Shown here piece by piece: positions 1-7,498 of a stretch of 17,986 nt of DNA. A model generated the notes under the pieces. It ran no database searches and had not been told where the DNA came from. It worked only from the letters and a program-made list of their open reading frames with translations. The position numbers and the translations under genes were made by a program. Numbering within the stretch: position 1 is the first letter of the stretch; the number at the start of each line of letters is the position of its first letter. Source of the stretch: Candidatus Kuenenbacteria bacterium GW2011_GWA2_42_15 (lineage in GTDB: Bacteria; Patescibacteriota; Patescibacteriia; UBA2196; GWA2-42-15); the NCBI GenBank assembly GCA_000998185.1, contig LCCW01000022.1, positions 1 to 17,986 on the forward strand, read 5' to 3'.

Positions 1-21
1 AATTTAGAATTTTATTAGAAA

Positions 22-1722
22 TTAGAAATTTTTTAATCGTTTTTTAATAATATACTTCTTTATTTCTCCCACTTCCTCACTCCCCACAATTAAACTTATT
101 ATAACAAAAACGATCGCTCCTATTCCCCCCGCTCCGCCAAACTGTATGAGCACTCCCCAAAAAGTCCGCATATCAACGATACTCGCGATAGCGTATTTGG
201 TCAACTGGATAAAGGTGAGTCCACCGAGCGTGGCCACGACAATTTTCAATATGGAAATGAAAATTTTCTTTTCATCAAGATAACCGAGTTTATGCCGGAG
301 CATCGCTGCCAAAAGCACCAGATTGACAATACTTGATATGGAAAAAGCCAGGGCTAAACCCATAACGCCCATGATTGGTGCCAAAATCACCGCGCCGACA
401 ATGTTTATTGCCACGGCTATCAGACTGATAATCACAGGCATTTTGGTGTTCTGCAGGGCGTAAAATGCTCTAGCCAAAAGCGGGATCAGCCCTTGGCTGA
501 AAATAGAAATCGTGAAAAACCCCAGGCTGTCTGCGGTCAAAATCGTATCTTCCCAGTTAAAACTGCCCGCGCCCAAAACTAACCTGACAATCTGCGCTCG
601 AAGAGCGATCATAAACAAAGAAATCGGAATCATTAAACACAAAATCCGCCGTATCGCTGACGACAATTGCGTCCGGAAATTTTCATGGTTCTTTTGGGTA
701 AAACTTTCACTCAAGCCTGGGAAAGTTGCAATCGCCAAAGACACCGCGAAAATGCTGATCGGCACGCTGCCAAGATTGAACGCCAGATTGTAAATAGCGA
801 GCGAGCCGCTCAAAAGTCCGGAAGCAATCACCGTCGTGATAAGCTGGCTGATTTGATTGCCCGCCAGCCCGACAGTTCGGGGCAGCATCAGCTTGCCAAT
901 CTGTCTGACCGCTTTATTTTTTAAAGTCAGAATAAATCGCCAGCGAAAACCGGCGCGCCTAACTGACGGCCATTGAATCATCAGATGCAAAAACGCGCCC
1001 AAAACCACGCCCAACCCCAAACCGACTTCTCCCCAAATATCAACCAAAAAAATAATGCCAACGATAATTCCCAAATTATAAGCCACTGGCGCCAAAGCAA
1101 ATACAGTAAATTTTTTTAAAGATTGTAAAATGCCGGAGAAAACATTACTTACCCCGAAAAAGACTATGCTCAAAAGCATTATTCTCGTCAGTTTAATTGT
1201 CAGCGTCATTTTTTCTCCGGTAAATCCCGGCGTGATTAATGCCACTAATTGCGGCGCAAAAATACACACTCCGGCGCCGAAAACAACCATAATCAGACTG
1301 ACGATATTTAGCACCGCCGAAGACAAATCCCAGTGATTAAAATCATTGCCGTTTGCTATTTCGTCGGTTTTCACTGTCACACCGGCGGATAGTCCGATCT
1401 CGTCATCAAGTTGTTCCACCGGCAAAGTAGCGATCATGTTACCGTACCCATTTTTTTGGCCATGCTTTGATTTAAGCTCAATAAACACCGGAATGAATGC
1501 CGCGGACAGAGCGCCCAAAATTAAAGTATTAAAAATCAAATCCGGCAGTCTGAAAGCCGCGAAATAAGCGTCCAGTACATCACCGGCGCCAAATTTGGCG
1601 GCCAAAAGCCGGTCGCGCAACAGTCCCAGAATTTTACTCAAAATAGAAAAAGCGGCGATCACAATCGCTCCGCCAGTCGTAGAATTATTGAGTTTTTTAA
1701 AAATATTATTCAACCGTTTCAT
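22..1722 (-). CDS. murJ: Lipid II flippase MurJ (MviN family)
   Basis: This is a multi-spanning membrane protein of 566 aa, slightly longer than typical MurJ (about 510-530). The family (MOP superfamily) flips the undecaprenyl-linked peptidoglycan precursor lipid II across the cytoplasmic membrane. The N-terminus is diagnostic: a hydrophobic helix, then the GLLRDRLLAAKFG segment (residues 33-45), then DAYFAAFRLPDLIFNTL (51-67). Many hydrophobic helices follow to residue ~555. An unusual hydrophilic stretch of about 45 residues (86-131), rich in Gly, Asn and acidic residues, sits between TM2 and TM3. Its start codon overlaps the pyrG stop by 4 nt (ATGA), so the two genes are probably translationally coupled. 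The basic C-terminal tail is encoded by an AT-rich TTTCTAATTTCTAAT repeat that continues past the stop to the window edge. The family call is confident; the role of the insertion is unknown. Confidence 0.95.
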   Translation of the reverse strand: MKRLNNIFKKLNNSTTGGAIVIAAFSILSKILGLLRDRLLAAKFGAGDVLDAYFAAFRLPDLIFNTLILGALSAAFIPVFIELKSKHGQKNGYGNMIATLPVEQLDDEIGLSAGVTVKTDEIANGNDFNHWDLSSAVLNIVSLIMVVFGAGVCIFAPQLVALITPGFTGEKMTLTIKLTRIMLLSIVFFGVSNVFSGILQSLKKFTVFALAPVAYNLGIIVGIIFLVDIWGEVGLGLGVVLGAFLHLMIQWPSVRRAGFRWRFILTLKNKAVRQIGKLMLPRTVGLAGNQISQLITTVIASGLLSGSLAIYNLAFNLGSVPISIFAVSLAIATFPGLSESFTQKNHENFRTQLSSAIRRILCLMIPISLFMIALRAQIVRLVLGAGSFNWEDTILTADSLGFFTISIFSQGLIPLLARAFYALQNTKMPVIISLIAVAINIVGAVILAPIMGVMGLALAFSISSIVNLVLLAAMLRHKLGYLDEKKIFISILKIVVATLGGLTFIQLTKYAIASIVDMRTFWGVLIQFGGAGGIGAIVFVIISLIVGSEEVGEIKKYIIKKRLKNF

Positions 1723-3353
1723 TGACCATAATATAGCATTTCCGCTCTGATAAACTCGCGAAACAGCGGGTGAGGCCGCAGCGGCCGGGATTTAAACTCC
1801 GGATGAAACTGCACCCCGACCATCCACGGATGATCCTTGACTTCCACAATTTCTACCAAATGCCGGTCCGGATTCACCCCGGCGATTCTAAGCCCCGCTT
1901 TTTCCATCGCATCTTTATAATCATTGTTAAATTCATATCTGTGGCGGTGCCTTTCAGAAATTATTCTCTGTCCGTACGCCTTAAAACTCAAAGACCCCGC
2001 CGCCAATTTCGCTCTCTGGTTACCCAAACGCATCGTTCCCCCGTAATTTTTTTCCGCGATATTTTTCCTCTGCTCCAGCATCGTCGCAATCACCGGAGCG
2101 GGTGTTTTCGGATCAAACTCCGTGGAATTGGCTTTTTTCAGCCGCAAAACATTTCTCGCGAATTCAATCGTCATTATCTGCATGCCAAGACATAATCCAA
2201 AATATGGCACCTTGTTTTCGCGGGCATATTTTGCCGCCATAATTTTTCCTTCAATGCCGCGTTTGCCAAATCCGCCAGGCACTAAAATGCCATCGGCTTT
2301 TTTCAAAACTTGCCACTCTTTTTTATCATTGCTTTCCAATTTTTCCGAATCAACCGCGATTACTTTAACTTTTGTATTATTAGCAAAACCAGCGGCCTTA
2401 AGCGCTTCATCCACGGAAATATAAGCGTCGCCGTGAGCCGTGTATTTGCCAACTTTAACGATAGCCACCTGCCTGCCATTGGAAGCTTTTATTTTTTTAA
2501 CTAAATTTTGCCATTGGCGCAAATTTGGTTTTTTCTCAAACATGCCGAATTTTTTAAAAATTATTTCCGAAACATTGGCTTTGGCAAAATTCAATGGCAC
2601 CTCGTAAATACTGGAGATGGTTGGCGCCGGGATAACCGCTTGCTCGTCCACATCGCAAAACATGGCAATCTTGTCCAATAAATTTCTTGGGATATGATAA
2701 TCGGATCGGGCCAAAATCATATCCGGGTGAATGCCCCGCCTCTCCAGCTCTTTAACTGACATCTGGGTCGGCTTTGTTTTTAATTCTCCCGAGGTTGCCA
2801 GAAATGGCAACAATGTCAGATGCACGAACATCACATTATTGTCTCCCGCCTCATGATGAAATTGCCTGGCCGCCTCCAGATACGGTTCGCCTTCAATGTC
2901 GCCGACCGTGCCGCCAATCTCAATTATTAAAAAATCAGCCCCAGTATTTTTGGCCGCTTTTTTTATAAAATCTCTAATCTTATTTGTCACATGCGGCACA
3001 ATCTGCACGGTCTTACCCAAAAATTCTCCCTTGCGCTCTCTTTCCATCAATTCCTGATAAATTTGTCCCGTGGTCAAATTCGCCTGCCGCGACAATGGAA
3101 TGTCAATGAATCTTTCATAGTGGCCCAAATCCAAGTCAGCCTCGTAGCCGTCATCAGTCACAAAAACCTCGCCGTGCTGAAACGGGCTCATAGTGCCTGG
3201 GTCTGGATTTAGATAAGGATCCATTTTTATAATGGAAACTTTGTAGCCGCAGGACTTTAAAATCGCTCCGATAGAAGCGGAAGCGATGCCCTTGCCCAGT
3301 CCAGAACAAACGCCCCCGGTCACGAAAATGTATTTTGTCTGCATAAATGACAT
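1719..3353 (-). CDS. pyrG: CTP synthase (glutamine-hydrolysing)
   Basis: It makes CTP from UTP, ATP and glutamine, the last step of pyrimidine nucleotide synthesis, in the cytoplasm. At 544 aa it has the family's usual length. The N-terminal synthase domain (about 1-275) carries the P-loop GGVCSGLGKG (13-22), the KMDPYLNPDPGTMSP strand (43-57) and the GEVFVTDDG motif (61-69). The C-terminal class I glutaminase domain has GFGKRG (361-366), the nucleophile elbow GLCLGMQ with Cys388, and the His517/Glu519 pair in QFHPEF. All catalytic residues are present. Two starts are possible, Met1 and Met4; the shorter one matches the usual M-(x)3-YIFVTGG beginning better, and neither has a clear Shine-Dalgarno. 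The stop codon overlaps the murJ start, so the genes form an operon. Confidence 0.97.
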   Translation of the reverse strand: MSFMQTKYIFVTGGVCSGLGKGIASASIGAILKSCGYKVSIIKMDPYLNPDPGTMSPFQHGEVFVTDDGYEADLDLGHYERFIDIPLSRQANLTTGQIYQELMERERKGEFLGKTVQIVPHVTNKIRDFIKKAAKNTGADFLIIEIGGTVGDIEGEPYLEAARQFHHEAGDNNVMFVHLTLLPFLATSGELKTKPTQMSVKELERRGIHPDMILARSDYHIPRNLLDKIAMFCDVDEQAVIPAPTISSIYEVPLNFAKANVSEIIFKKFGMFEKKPNLRQWQNLVKKIKASNGRQVAIVKVGKYTAHGDAYISVDEALKAAGFANNTKVKVIAVDSEKLESNDKKEWQVLKKADGILVPGGFGKRGIEGKIMAAKYARENKVPYFGLCLGMQIMTIEFARNVLRLKKANSTEFDPKTPAPVIATMLEQRKNIAEKNYGGTMRLGNQRAKLAAGSLSFKAYGQRIISERHRHRYEFNNDYKDAMEKAGLRIAGVNPDRHLVEIVEVKDHPWMVGVQFHPEFKSRPLRPHPLFREFIRAEMLYYGQ

Positions 3354-3412
3354 TAAAATTTTTACTTAAACAAAAATTTTATGAACAATAAAGATAATAT
3401 TTGGCTTGTAGG

Positions 3413-3472
3413 GGCATATTGCCATACGCCATAATTGGCCTGCGGCGTTGGTTCAGGGCTCCGTCCTGAACC
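3413..3472. repeat. Two adjacent hairpins in the rplI-pyrG spacer
   Basis: Two inverted repeats lie in the 128-nt spacer. The first (3413-3430) has arms GGCATAT / ATACGCC with one mismatch. The second (3450-3472) has perfect 8-bp arms GGTTCAGG / CCTGAACC around a 7-nt loop. The second lies 9 nt beyond the rplI stop and could act as an RNA 3'-end hairpin, but no T-tract follows on the minus strand, so a classical intrinsic terminator is not supported. The sequences look like the palindromic intergenic repeats common in CPR genomes (recalled, not searched). Confidence 0.6.
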
Positions 3473-3481
3473 TCATATTTT

Positions 3482-3928
3482 TTACAATCCCCTGACGGCT
3501 ACAACTATGCTCGCCCTCTTTTGATTTTCTACATCAATCTCCACTCCATGTTCCCCTACTTCCTTGATATGTTTTTCAAGCCGAATGCGCTTGGCGGCAA
3601 TATCAATATTTTTTTGCGTTTTCAATTCTTTTGCAATATCCTCTGCTGACAACCCGGCGAATAGCTTGCCGCTGTCAGACGCTTTGGCCTTTATTTCCAG
3701 TTTCAAACCGTTCAGCCTTGCCAAAAGTTTATCATTTTCAGCAAGATTCTTTTCTCGGGCTAATATTTTTTTGTTTTCTTGATTTCTTGCTTTTTTGATT
3801 TTTTGTTCTGTCGCCGCTTCAGCCATTTTTTTGGGCAATAAAAAATTCAAAGCAAAACCATCCGCGACATTTTTTATCTCGCCGGCTTTTCCGAGTTTTT
3901 CCACATTTTTCAGTAAAATTATTTTCAT
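3482..3928 (-). CDS. rplI: 50S ribosomal protein L9
   Basis: It binds 23S rRNA and extends from the large subunit near the L1 stalk. The start chosen is the internal ATG at 3928, giving MKIILLKNVEKLGKAGEIKNV, the canonical L9 N-terminus, and a 148-aa protein (E. coli L9 is 149). A good Shine-Dalgarno, AAGGAAG, lies about 8-9 nt upstream; the in-frame extension to 4012 would translate a palindromic repeat and is rejected. Order: N-terminal RNA-binding domain (1-50) with DGFALNFLLPKKMA, a Lys-rich connecting helix (about 45-75), and a C-terminal domain ending in VEIDVENQKRASIVVAV. It lies downstream of ctpA across a 184-nt spacer holding two palindromic elements. Some CPR lineages are reported to lack L9, so its presence is mildly informative for placement. 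Confidence 0.95.
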   Translation of the reverse strand: MKIILLKNVEKLGKAGEIKNVADGFALNFLLPKKMAEAATEQKIKKARNQENKKILAREKNLAENDKLLARLNGLKLEIKAKASDSGKLFAGLSAEDIAKELKTQKNIDIAAKRIRLEKHIKEVGEHGVEIDVENQKRASIVVAVRGL

Positions 3929-3933
3929 AAATT

Positions 3934-3943
3934 CAACTTCCTT
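3934..3943 (-). promoter_or_regulatory. Strong Shine-Dalgarno of rplI
   Basis: AAGGAAG upstream of the rplI ATG decides the start codon. Few genes in this window have a recognisable Shine-Dalgarno, so this one stands out. The palindromic element at 3946-3997 ends 2 nt upstream of it. Confidence 0.7.
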
Positions 3944-3945
3944 GC

Positions 3946-3997
3946 TGTCATTCCCGCTCCGCATCGTGGCGCGGGGTAAACTCCAGCGGAAATCCAG
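3946..3997 (+). repeat. Palindromic element copy A (TGTCAT...ATCCAG)
   Basis: This 52-nt imperfect palindrome begins TGTCATTCCCGCT and ends AGCGGAAATCCAG. The outer arms ATTCCCGCT / AGCGGAAAT pair with one mismatch. It shares its end signature with the copies at 4054-4100, 8073-8112 and 8777-8868. It lies in the untranslated leader of rplI, directly upstream of the Shine-Dalgarno. Confidence 0.75.
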
Positions 3998-4053
3998 ACA
4001 AAAAAATAACAAAAAAGAATTTAATCCGTCAGCCAGTGGCCGATTGGCGTAGA

Positions 4054-4100
4054 CTGGATCCTCGGTCTCCCCGCCCGGAGCGGGGAGACCGAGGATGACA
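4054..4100 (-). repeat. Palindromic element copy B, 17-bp perfect stem
   Basis: On the plus strand it starts CTGGATCC and ends GGATGACA, so it has the same ends as copy A in opposite orientation. Positions 4058-4074 and 4080-4096 form a perfect 17-bp stem around the 5-nt loop CCGGA. It lies 12 nt downstream of the ctpA stop. It may stabilise or end the ctpA transcript, although no T-run follows on the minus strand. Copies A and B together form a larger inverted arrangement in the ctpA-rplI spacer. Confidence 0.8.
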
Positions 4101-4112
4101 ATAAAAAATTTT

Positions 4113-5432
4113 CTACTTTCCTTCCGCGAAAAACTTTATTGCTCTGTCCAGCTGCGGATCCTTGCCCTGGTTCAAATCATCAACCGTTCTTTCTACCGCG
4201 ATGTCCGGCTGAATGCCTTCCTTATCAATGGTTCTGCCTTTGGGCGTGAGCCATCTGGCAATCGTTAATTTGAGGGCCGAACCGTCATCCAGATTTTCCA
4301 GCTGCTGTACCGAGCCTTTGCCAAAGGTTTTTTCGCCGATAACTGTGGCCAAGCCGTGATCTTGCAGCGCCCCGGCCACGATTTCCGAGCTGGAAGCCGA
4401 CCCGCCGTTAACTAAAACTACCGTTTTATATTTATTCAATCCCCCGCCGCCGATGGCCAAATGCATTTTTTTATCGCCAACAAGTTTTTCTTGCACTACC
4501 GGCGAGCCTTCCTTAACCCAAGCGCTGGCCATCATAATCGCCGTGTCTAGATAACCGCCCGGGTTGCTGCGCAAATCCAAAATTAAACCGTCCGGCCTGT
4601 CTTTGATCGCGTCCGCCACGGCTTTTTTAAATCTTTCTTCCGTATCCGCGTTAAAATTGGTAACTTTTATCAAATCTATTTTTTTATCCCCCAGTTCCGC
4701 GTATTGATCTTTATTAAATCTCTGCAAGGAAACGCTGACGATTTTTATCACATCTCTGACCACGGCGATTTCCAAAATGCGCTGCTCTTTTTCTCTGTAA
4801 ATTTTTAGTTTTACCGTGGTGCCCTTTTCTCCTCTGATGCGGCTGACCGCCTCGTTAACATCCATTTTTTCGGTTTTTACGCCGTCAATTTCCAAAATGA
4901 TATCCGCCGCTAAAATGCCGGCTCTCTCTGCCGGCGACTCAGGCAAAGGGCTGATAACCGTCAAAACCTCGTTTCTGACGCCGATTTCCGCGCCAATGCC
5001 TTCAAACCTACCGGCCAAACTCTCTTCAAATTCCGTGGCCACCTGCGGCTCCAAAAAACTGGAAAATGGGTCGTTCAAACCGGCCACGAGCCCTGACAGC
5101 GCCCCGTAAAACAATTTTGTTTCCCCTACCGGCCGATCAATGTATTTTTCTTGAATCTTGCTCCAGACATCCCAAAATATTTTGAAATTTATGTCTTTGG
5201 TCAAATAAACCGGCACGGCCTCGTCTTTGTCTTGCACCTGTCCGTAATCTATCGTTTGCGCGGCCGTGCTTGTTAAAATTGGCTGATTTTCCCGTCTGCC
5301 AGCCCAAAGCCCGGCAGCGAAAATGATAATCGCTAAAACCGCGCCCGTATAAAAAACCAAACTTTTTTTAAAAAAATTCCCGTTTTTTTTTGCCGAAGCG
5401 GGAATGGTAATTTTGTCTTCTTGCTGTGCCAT
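4113..5432 (-). CDS. ctpA: Carboxyl-terminal processing protease, S41 family, with PDZ domain
   Basis: This is a membrane-anchored serine protease that cleaves extracytoplasmic substrates near their C-termini. The 439 residues contain a short cytoplasmic N-terminus, one transmembrane helix (about 24-45), an N-terminal helical region with DPFSSFLEPQ (121-130), a PDZ domain (about 140-225, with GIGAEIG and the AGILAADIILEIDG carboxylate-binding region) and the S41 catalytic core. The Ser-Lys dyad is visible: Ser347 in GGSASSSEIVAGAL and Lys372 in GEKTFGKGSVQ, 25 residues apart as in B. subtilis CtpB. The start is supported by a TATAAT -10 box on the minus strand about 30 nt upstream. It is divergent from the small membrane gene at 5530 and followed by rplI. 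Confidence 0.95.
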   Translation of the reverse strand: MAQQEDKITIPASAKKNGNFFKKSLVFYTGAVLAIIIFAAGLWAGRRENQPILTSTAAQTIDYGQVQDKDEAVPVYLTKDINFKIFWDVWSKIQEKYIDRPVGETKLFYGALSGLVAGLNDPFSSFLEPQVATEFEESLAGRFEGIGAEIGVRNEVLTVISPLPESPAERAGILAADIILEIDGVKTEKMDVNEAVSRIRGEKGTTVKLKIYREKEQRILEIAVVRDVIKIVSVSLQRFNKDQYAELGDKKIDLIKVTNFNADTEERFKKAVADAIKDRPDGLILDLRSNPGGYLDTAIMMASAWVKEGSPVVQEKLVGDKKMHLAIGGGGLNKYKTVVLVNGGSASSSEIVAGALQDHGLATVIGEKTFGKGSVQQLENLDDGSALKLTIARWLTPKGRTIDKEGIQPDIAVERTVDDLNQGKDPQLDRAIKFFAEGK

Positions 5433-5462
5433 AAATAAAAAATAGCTCTTGTCTTGCCTGTC

Positions 5463-5490
5463 ATTATAGCATATTCACTTTCAAAGCCAA
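5463..5490 (-). promoter_or_regulatory. Promoter of ctpA
   Basis: Minus strand: a perfect TATAAT at 5468-5463 preceded by TGC (extended -10, TGnTATAAT), with a weak -35 TTGGCT at 5490-5485 and a 16-nt spacer. The ATG is about 30 nt downstream. It overlaps the opposite-strand promoter at 5474-5502. Confidence 0.6.
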
Positions 5491-5502
5491 ATAGCGTATA
5501 AT
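5474..5502 (+). promoter_or_regulatory. Promoter of the 5530-5850 gene
   Basis: A perfect -10 TATAAT (5497-5502) with a weak -35 TTCACT (5474-5479) and a 17-nt spacer. The predicted leader is about 20 nt and lacks a Shine-Dalgarno. It overlaps the divergent ctpA promoter in their -35 regions. Confidence 0.6.
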
Positions 5503-5529
5503 GTAATTATAATAACTAAAAAAAATCCT

Positions 5530-5850
5530 ATGCTTGAGTCATCCAAGGATCTGCTTTTTATCATCTTGGCCGTTTGCGCCATTGCTTTTACCACTTTTGC
5601 TTGTTGGCTTCTTTATTACCTTGTCGCCATCGTTAAAGACACTTATTCCATGACTAAAAGTCTTAAGAAAAAGGTGGAGCTCATAGACGAGATTTTAAAA
5701 ACCATCAAAGAAAAGATTAATAGCACGGCGAGCTACATTGGTTTGATTTTCAGCGGTCTGGAAAAAATCGTTGATTATGTGCAGAGAAGAAAAACTTCTC
5801 CGGAAAGCAAATCCGCTAAAAAAACCGCCAAAGTCAAAATGGAAGAATAA
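5530..5850 (+). CDS. Small membrane-anchored helical protein, function unknown
   Basis: This 106-aa protein is the only plus-strand gene in the window. Residues about 8-33 form one hydrophobic helix (FIILAVCAIAFTTFACWLLYYL). A predicted long amphipathic or coiled-coil helix (about 40-88) follows, then a Lys/Ser-rich tail (KTSPESKSAKKTAKVKMEE) that looks disordered and DNA- or RNA-binding-like in charge. The layout resembles short DUF948/YtxH-like cell-envelope proteins, but no family can be assigned. The start is supported by the promoter with TATAAT about 28 nt upstream; there is no Shine-Dalgarno. It is divergent from ctpA, so the two may be co-regulated, and convergent with the sugar transferase across an AT-rich inverted repeat. 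Confidence 0.75.
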   Translation: MLESSKDLLFIILAVCAIAFTTFACWLLYYLVAIVKDTYSMTKSLKKKVELIDEILKTIKEKINSTASYIGLIFSGLEKIVDYVQRRKTSPESKSAKKTAKVKMEE

Positions 5851-5877
5851 TTTGAATATTGTAAAAATGTAAATCTC

Positions 5878-5942
5878 AAAATGTAAAATGACAAGGCAAA
5901 ATTAAAAATTAAATAATTCTAAATCTGCTAATTTTACATTTT
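5878..5942. terminator. AT-rich inverted repeat between convergent genes
   Basis: Perfect 12-nt arms AAAATGTAAAAT (5878-5889) and ATTTTACATTTT (5931-5942) flank a 41-nt loop, between the stop of the plus-strand gene and the stop of the minus-strand sugar transferase. Position and T-richness on both strands suggest a bidirectional transcription end, but the stem is all A/T plus two G-C pairs, so termination strength is uncertain. It may also be a dispersed AT-rich repeat. Confidence 0.4.
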
Positions 5943-5985
5943 TAACTGTCATTTTTATTTTTGATTTTTAAACCTTACATTCAAT

Positions 5986-7380
5986 CTACGCCGCGTCTTT
6001 CCCGCGCAACACCACGATCGGCGTTTTTATCATAATAATAATATCCTGTTTTAGACTCCAGGTTTCAATGTAAAGCGTGTCCAGTTTTACTTCAGTTTCA
6101 AAATCTAAAGTTGACCGGCCGGACACTTGCGCCATGCCGGTTATGCCCGGTTTAATGTTTAACAATTTTTTGTGATGTTCCTGATATCTCGCTACTTCAT
6201 TTGGCTCGTGCGGACGAGGTCCCACCAAACTCATCTTGCCAATCAAAACATTCCAAAAGTTAGGCAGCTCATCTATGCTCGTGCGCCGCAAAAATTTCCC
6301 CACCTTGGTGATCCTTGGGTCGTCTTTCATTTTGAAAAGCGGCCCGTCGGTCCGTTCGTTTTCCCCGGCCAGTTTTTCTTTCATCTTTTCCGCTCCGACG
6401 ATCATTGACCTGAATTTGTAAAGCGTGAATTTTTTGCCTTTGGCGCCCACCCGCTCCGCCTGGTAAAAAATCGGTCCGATGGAATCTAATTTGATCGCGG
6501 CAATGATAATTAAAAATACCGGCGACAAAATAATCAAAGCCAAAAAAGAGCCGAAAATGTCAAAGATTCTTTTGACCACCCGGCCCCAGCCGTCCAAGGG
6601 CGTTTTTTTGATTTCCACCAAAGGAATGCCGTTGATGGTTTTTATTTCAATATTGGTGCGCCTGGCCCCGAGTAAATCAGCCGCATATTTAAAATCCAAA
6701 TGATATTGGTTGGCCATATTGATCAGGCCGATTACTTCTTCGCGCGTCAGATTCGGATCAGCCTGAATAATTTCATCCACCCTGTCTTCAGCCGCTAATT
6801 CCTCTACTTTTTTGACCAATTCTCCATTGGTGCTTTTTGAACGGTAAACTATTTTATAACCCAGTCTGGGATTGCGGTAAAATTCCGCGGCTAGCATCTC
6901 GCTCGTGTTATCAGTGCCAACAAGCACCACCCGGTGTACGCCGATTTCCTGGCGGTAAAGCAGGTGCTGAATGCCTCTGACTATCAGGTGCGCCAAACTG
7001 ATATAGATAATGGACAAAGTCCAAGCCGCGAGCACGATAAAGCGTGAAGAGAAAAGTTCGCGCGAAAAGAAAAATATCAAAATTACGGCCAAGGTGCCGG
7101 TGGAACAGGCGAAAAATATTTTATTTAATAAATCAAAAATTTTTCTCGTCGGCCGCATGGAGAACAATCCGGCTAAAGCGAAAATGAAAATCCACAGTCC
7201 GGCAATCGGATAAACCCAGTGCAGATACTCGGCCCGGCTCAAAGAGAAAACCACCTCGCGCACATTCTCCGTGTAAATCTTGGAAAAACGCAAGCCGTAA
7301 GCCGTAGCGCCTGCCAAAACCAAAAGCAAATAATCTATCGGTAAAAGAATGCTGGAAAATATTATCTCTGTTTTTTTCAT
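5986..7380 (-). CDS. Undecaprenyl-phosphate sugar phosphotransferase (WbaP/WcaJ-like)
   Basis: This is an initiating polyprenol-phosphate hexose-1-phosphate transferase. It moves a sugar phosphate from a UDP-sugar to undecaprenyl phosphate to start an exopolysaccharide or surface glycan. The 464 aa show four N-terminal membrane helices (about 10-28, 56-72, 88-105, 115-135), a Rossmann-like CoA-binding_3 region (about 148-260, starting RVVLVGTDNTSEMLA), then the bacterial sugar transferase domain (267-464). That domain has the re-entrant hydrophobic helix (about 272-296), YKFRSM (321-326), RRTSIDELPNFWNVL (365-379), GKMSLVGPRP (381-390) and the C-terminal KPGITGMAQVSGR. All core motifs are present; sugar specificity cannot be read. 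The ATG at 7380 has no Shine-Dalgarno. It lies downstream of rnpB and a palindromic element. Confidence 0.93.
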   Translation of the reverse strand: MKKTEIIFSSILLPIDYLLLVLAGATAYGLRFSKIYTENVREVVFSLSRAEYLHWVYPIAGLWIFIFALAGLFSMRPTRKIFDLLNKIFFACSTGTLAVILIFFFSRELFSSRFIVLAAWTLSIIYISLAHLIVRGIQHLLYRQEIGVHRVVLVGTDNTSEMLAAEFYRNPRLGYKIVYRSKSTNGELVKKVEELAAEDRVDEIIQADPNLTREEVIGLINMANQYHLDFKYAADLLGARRTNIEIKTINGIPLVEIKKTPLDGWGRVVKRIFDIFGSFLALIILSPVFLIIIAAIKLDSIGPIFYQAERVGAKGKKFTLYKFRSMIVGAEKMKEKLAGENERTDGPLFKMKDDPRITKVGKFLRRTSIDELPNFWNVLIGKMSLVGPRPHEPNEVARYQEHHKKLLNIKPGITGMAQVSGRSTLDFETEVKLDTLYIETWSLKQDIIIMIKTPIVVLRGKDAA

Positions 7381-7412
7381 AAAAAACTATAAATTAAAAA
7401 ATAACAATTTCC

Positions 7413-7464
7413 TGTCATTGCGCGAGGTCTCCGTCCCGCGATTGCGGGCGACGAAGCAATGACA
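7413..7464. repeat. Palindromic repeat, TGTCATTGC...GCAATGACA
   Basis: The 52-nt element has perfect 9-bp terminal arms (7413-7421 / 7456-7464) and an inner GC-rich hairpin around CCGCGATTGCGG (7437-7448). It resembles the widespread TCATTGCGAGG...GAAGCAAT bacterial repeat type. Both ends are TGTCAT/ATGACA, unlike the asymmetric family at 3946, 4054, 8073 and 8777. It lies between the rnpB 3' end and the sugar transferase gene. Confidence 0.75.
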
Positions 7465-7498
7465 TATGCGATTCAAATAAATTAAGCAATAAAAAAAA

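Noticed and set aside
1719..1722. UGA recoded as glycine
   Set aside because: pyrG ends in UGA at its normal C-terminus and the other genes read cleanly with the standard bacterial code.
3929..4012. In-frame N-terminal extension of L9
   Set aside because: The extra 28 codons translate palindromic element A, while the internal ATG has a good Shine-Dalgarno and gives the canonical L9 start.
4058..4096. Intrinsic terminator for ctpA
   Set aside because: The stem is perfect but no T-run follows on the minus strand, and its ends mark it as a member of the palindromic repeat family.
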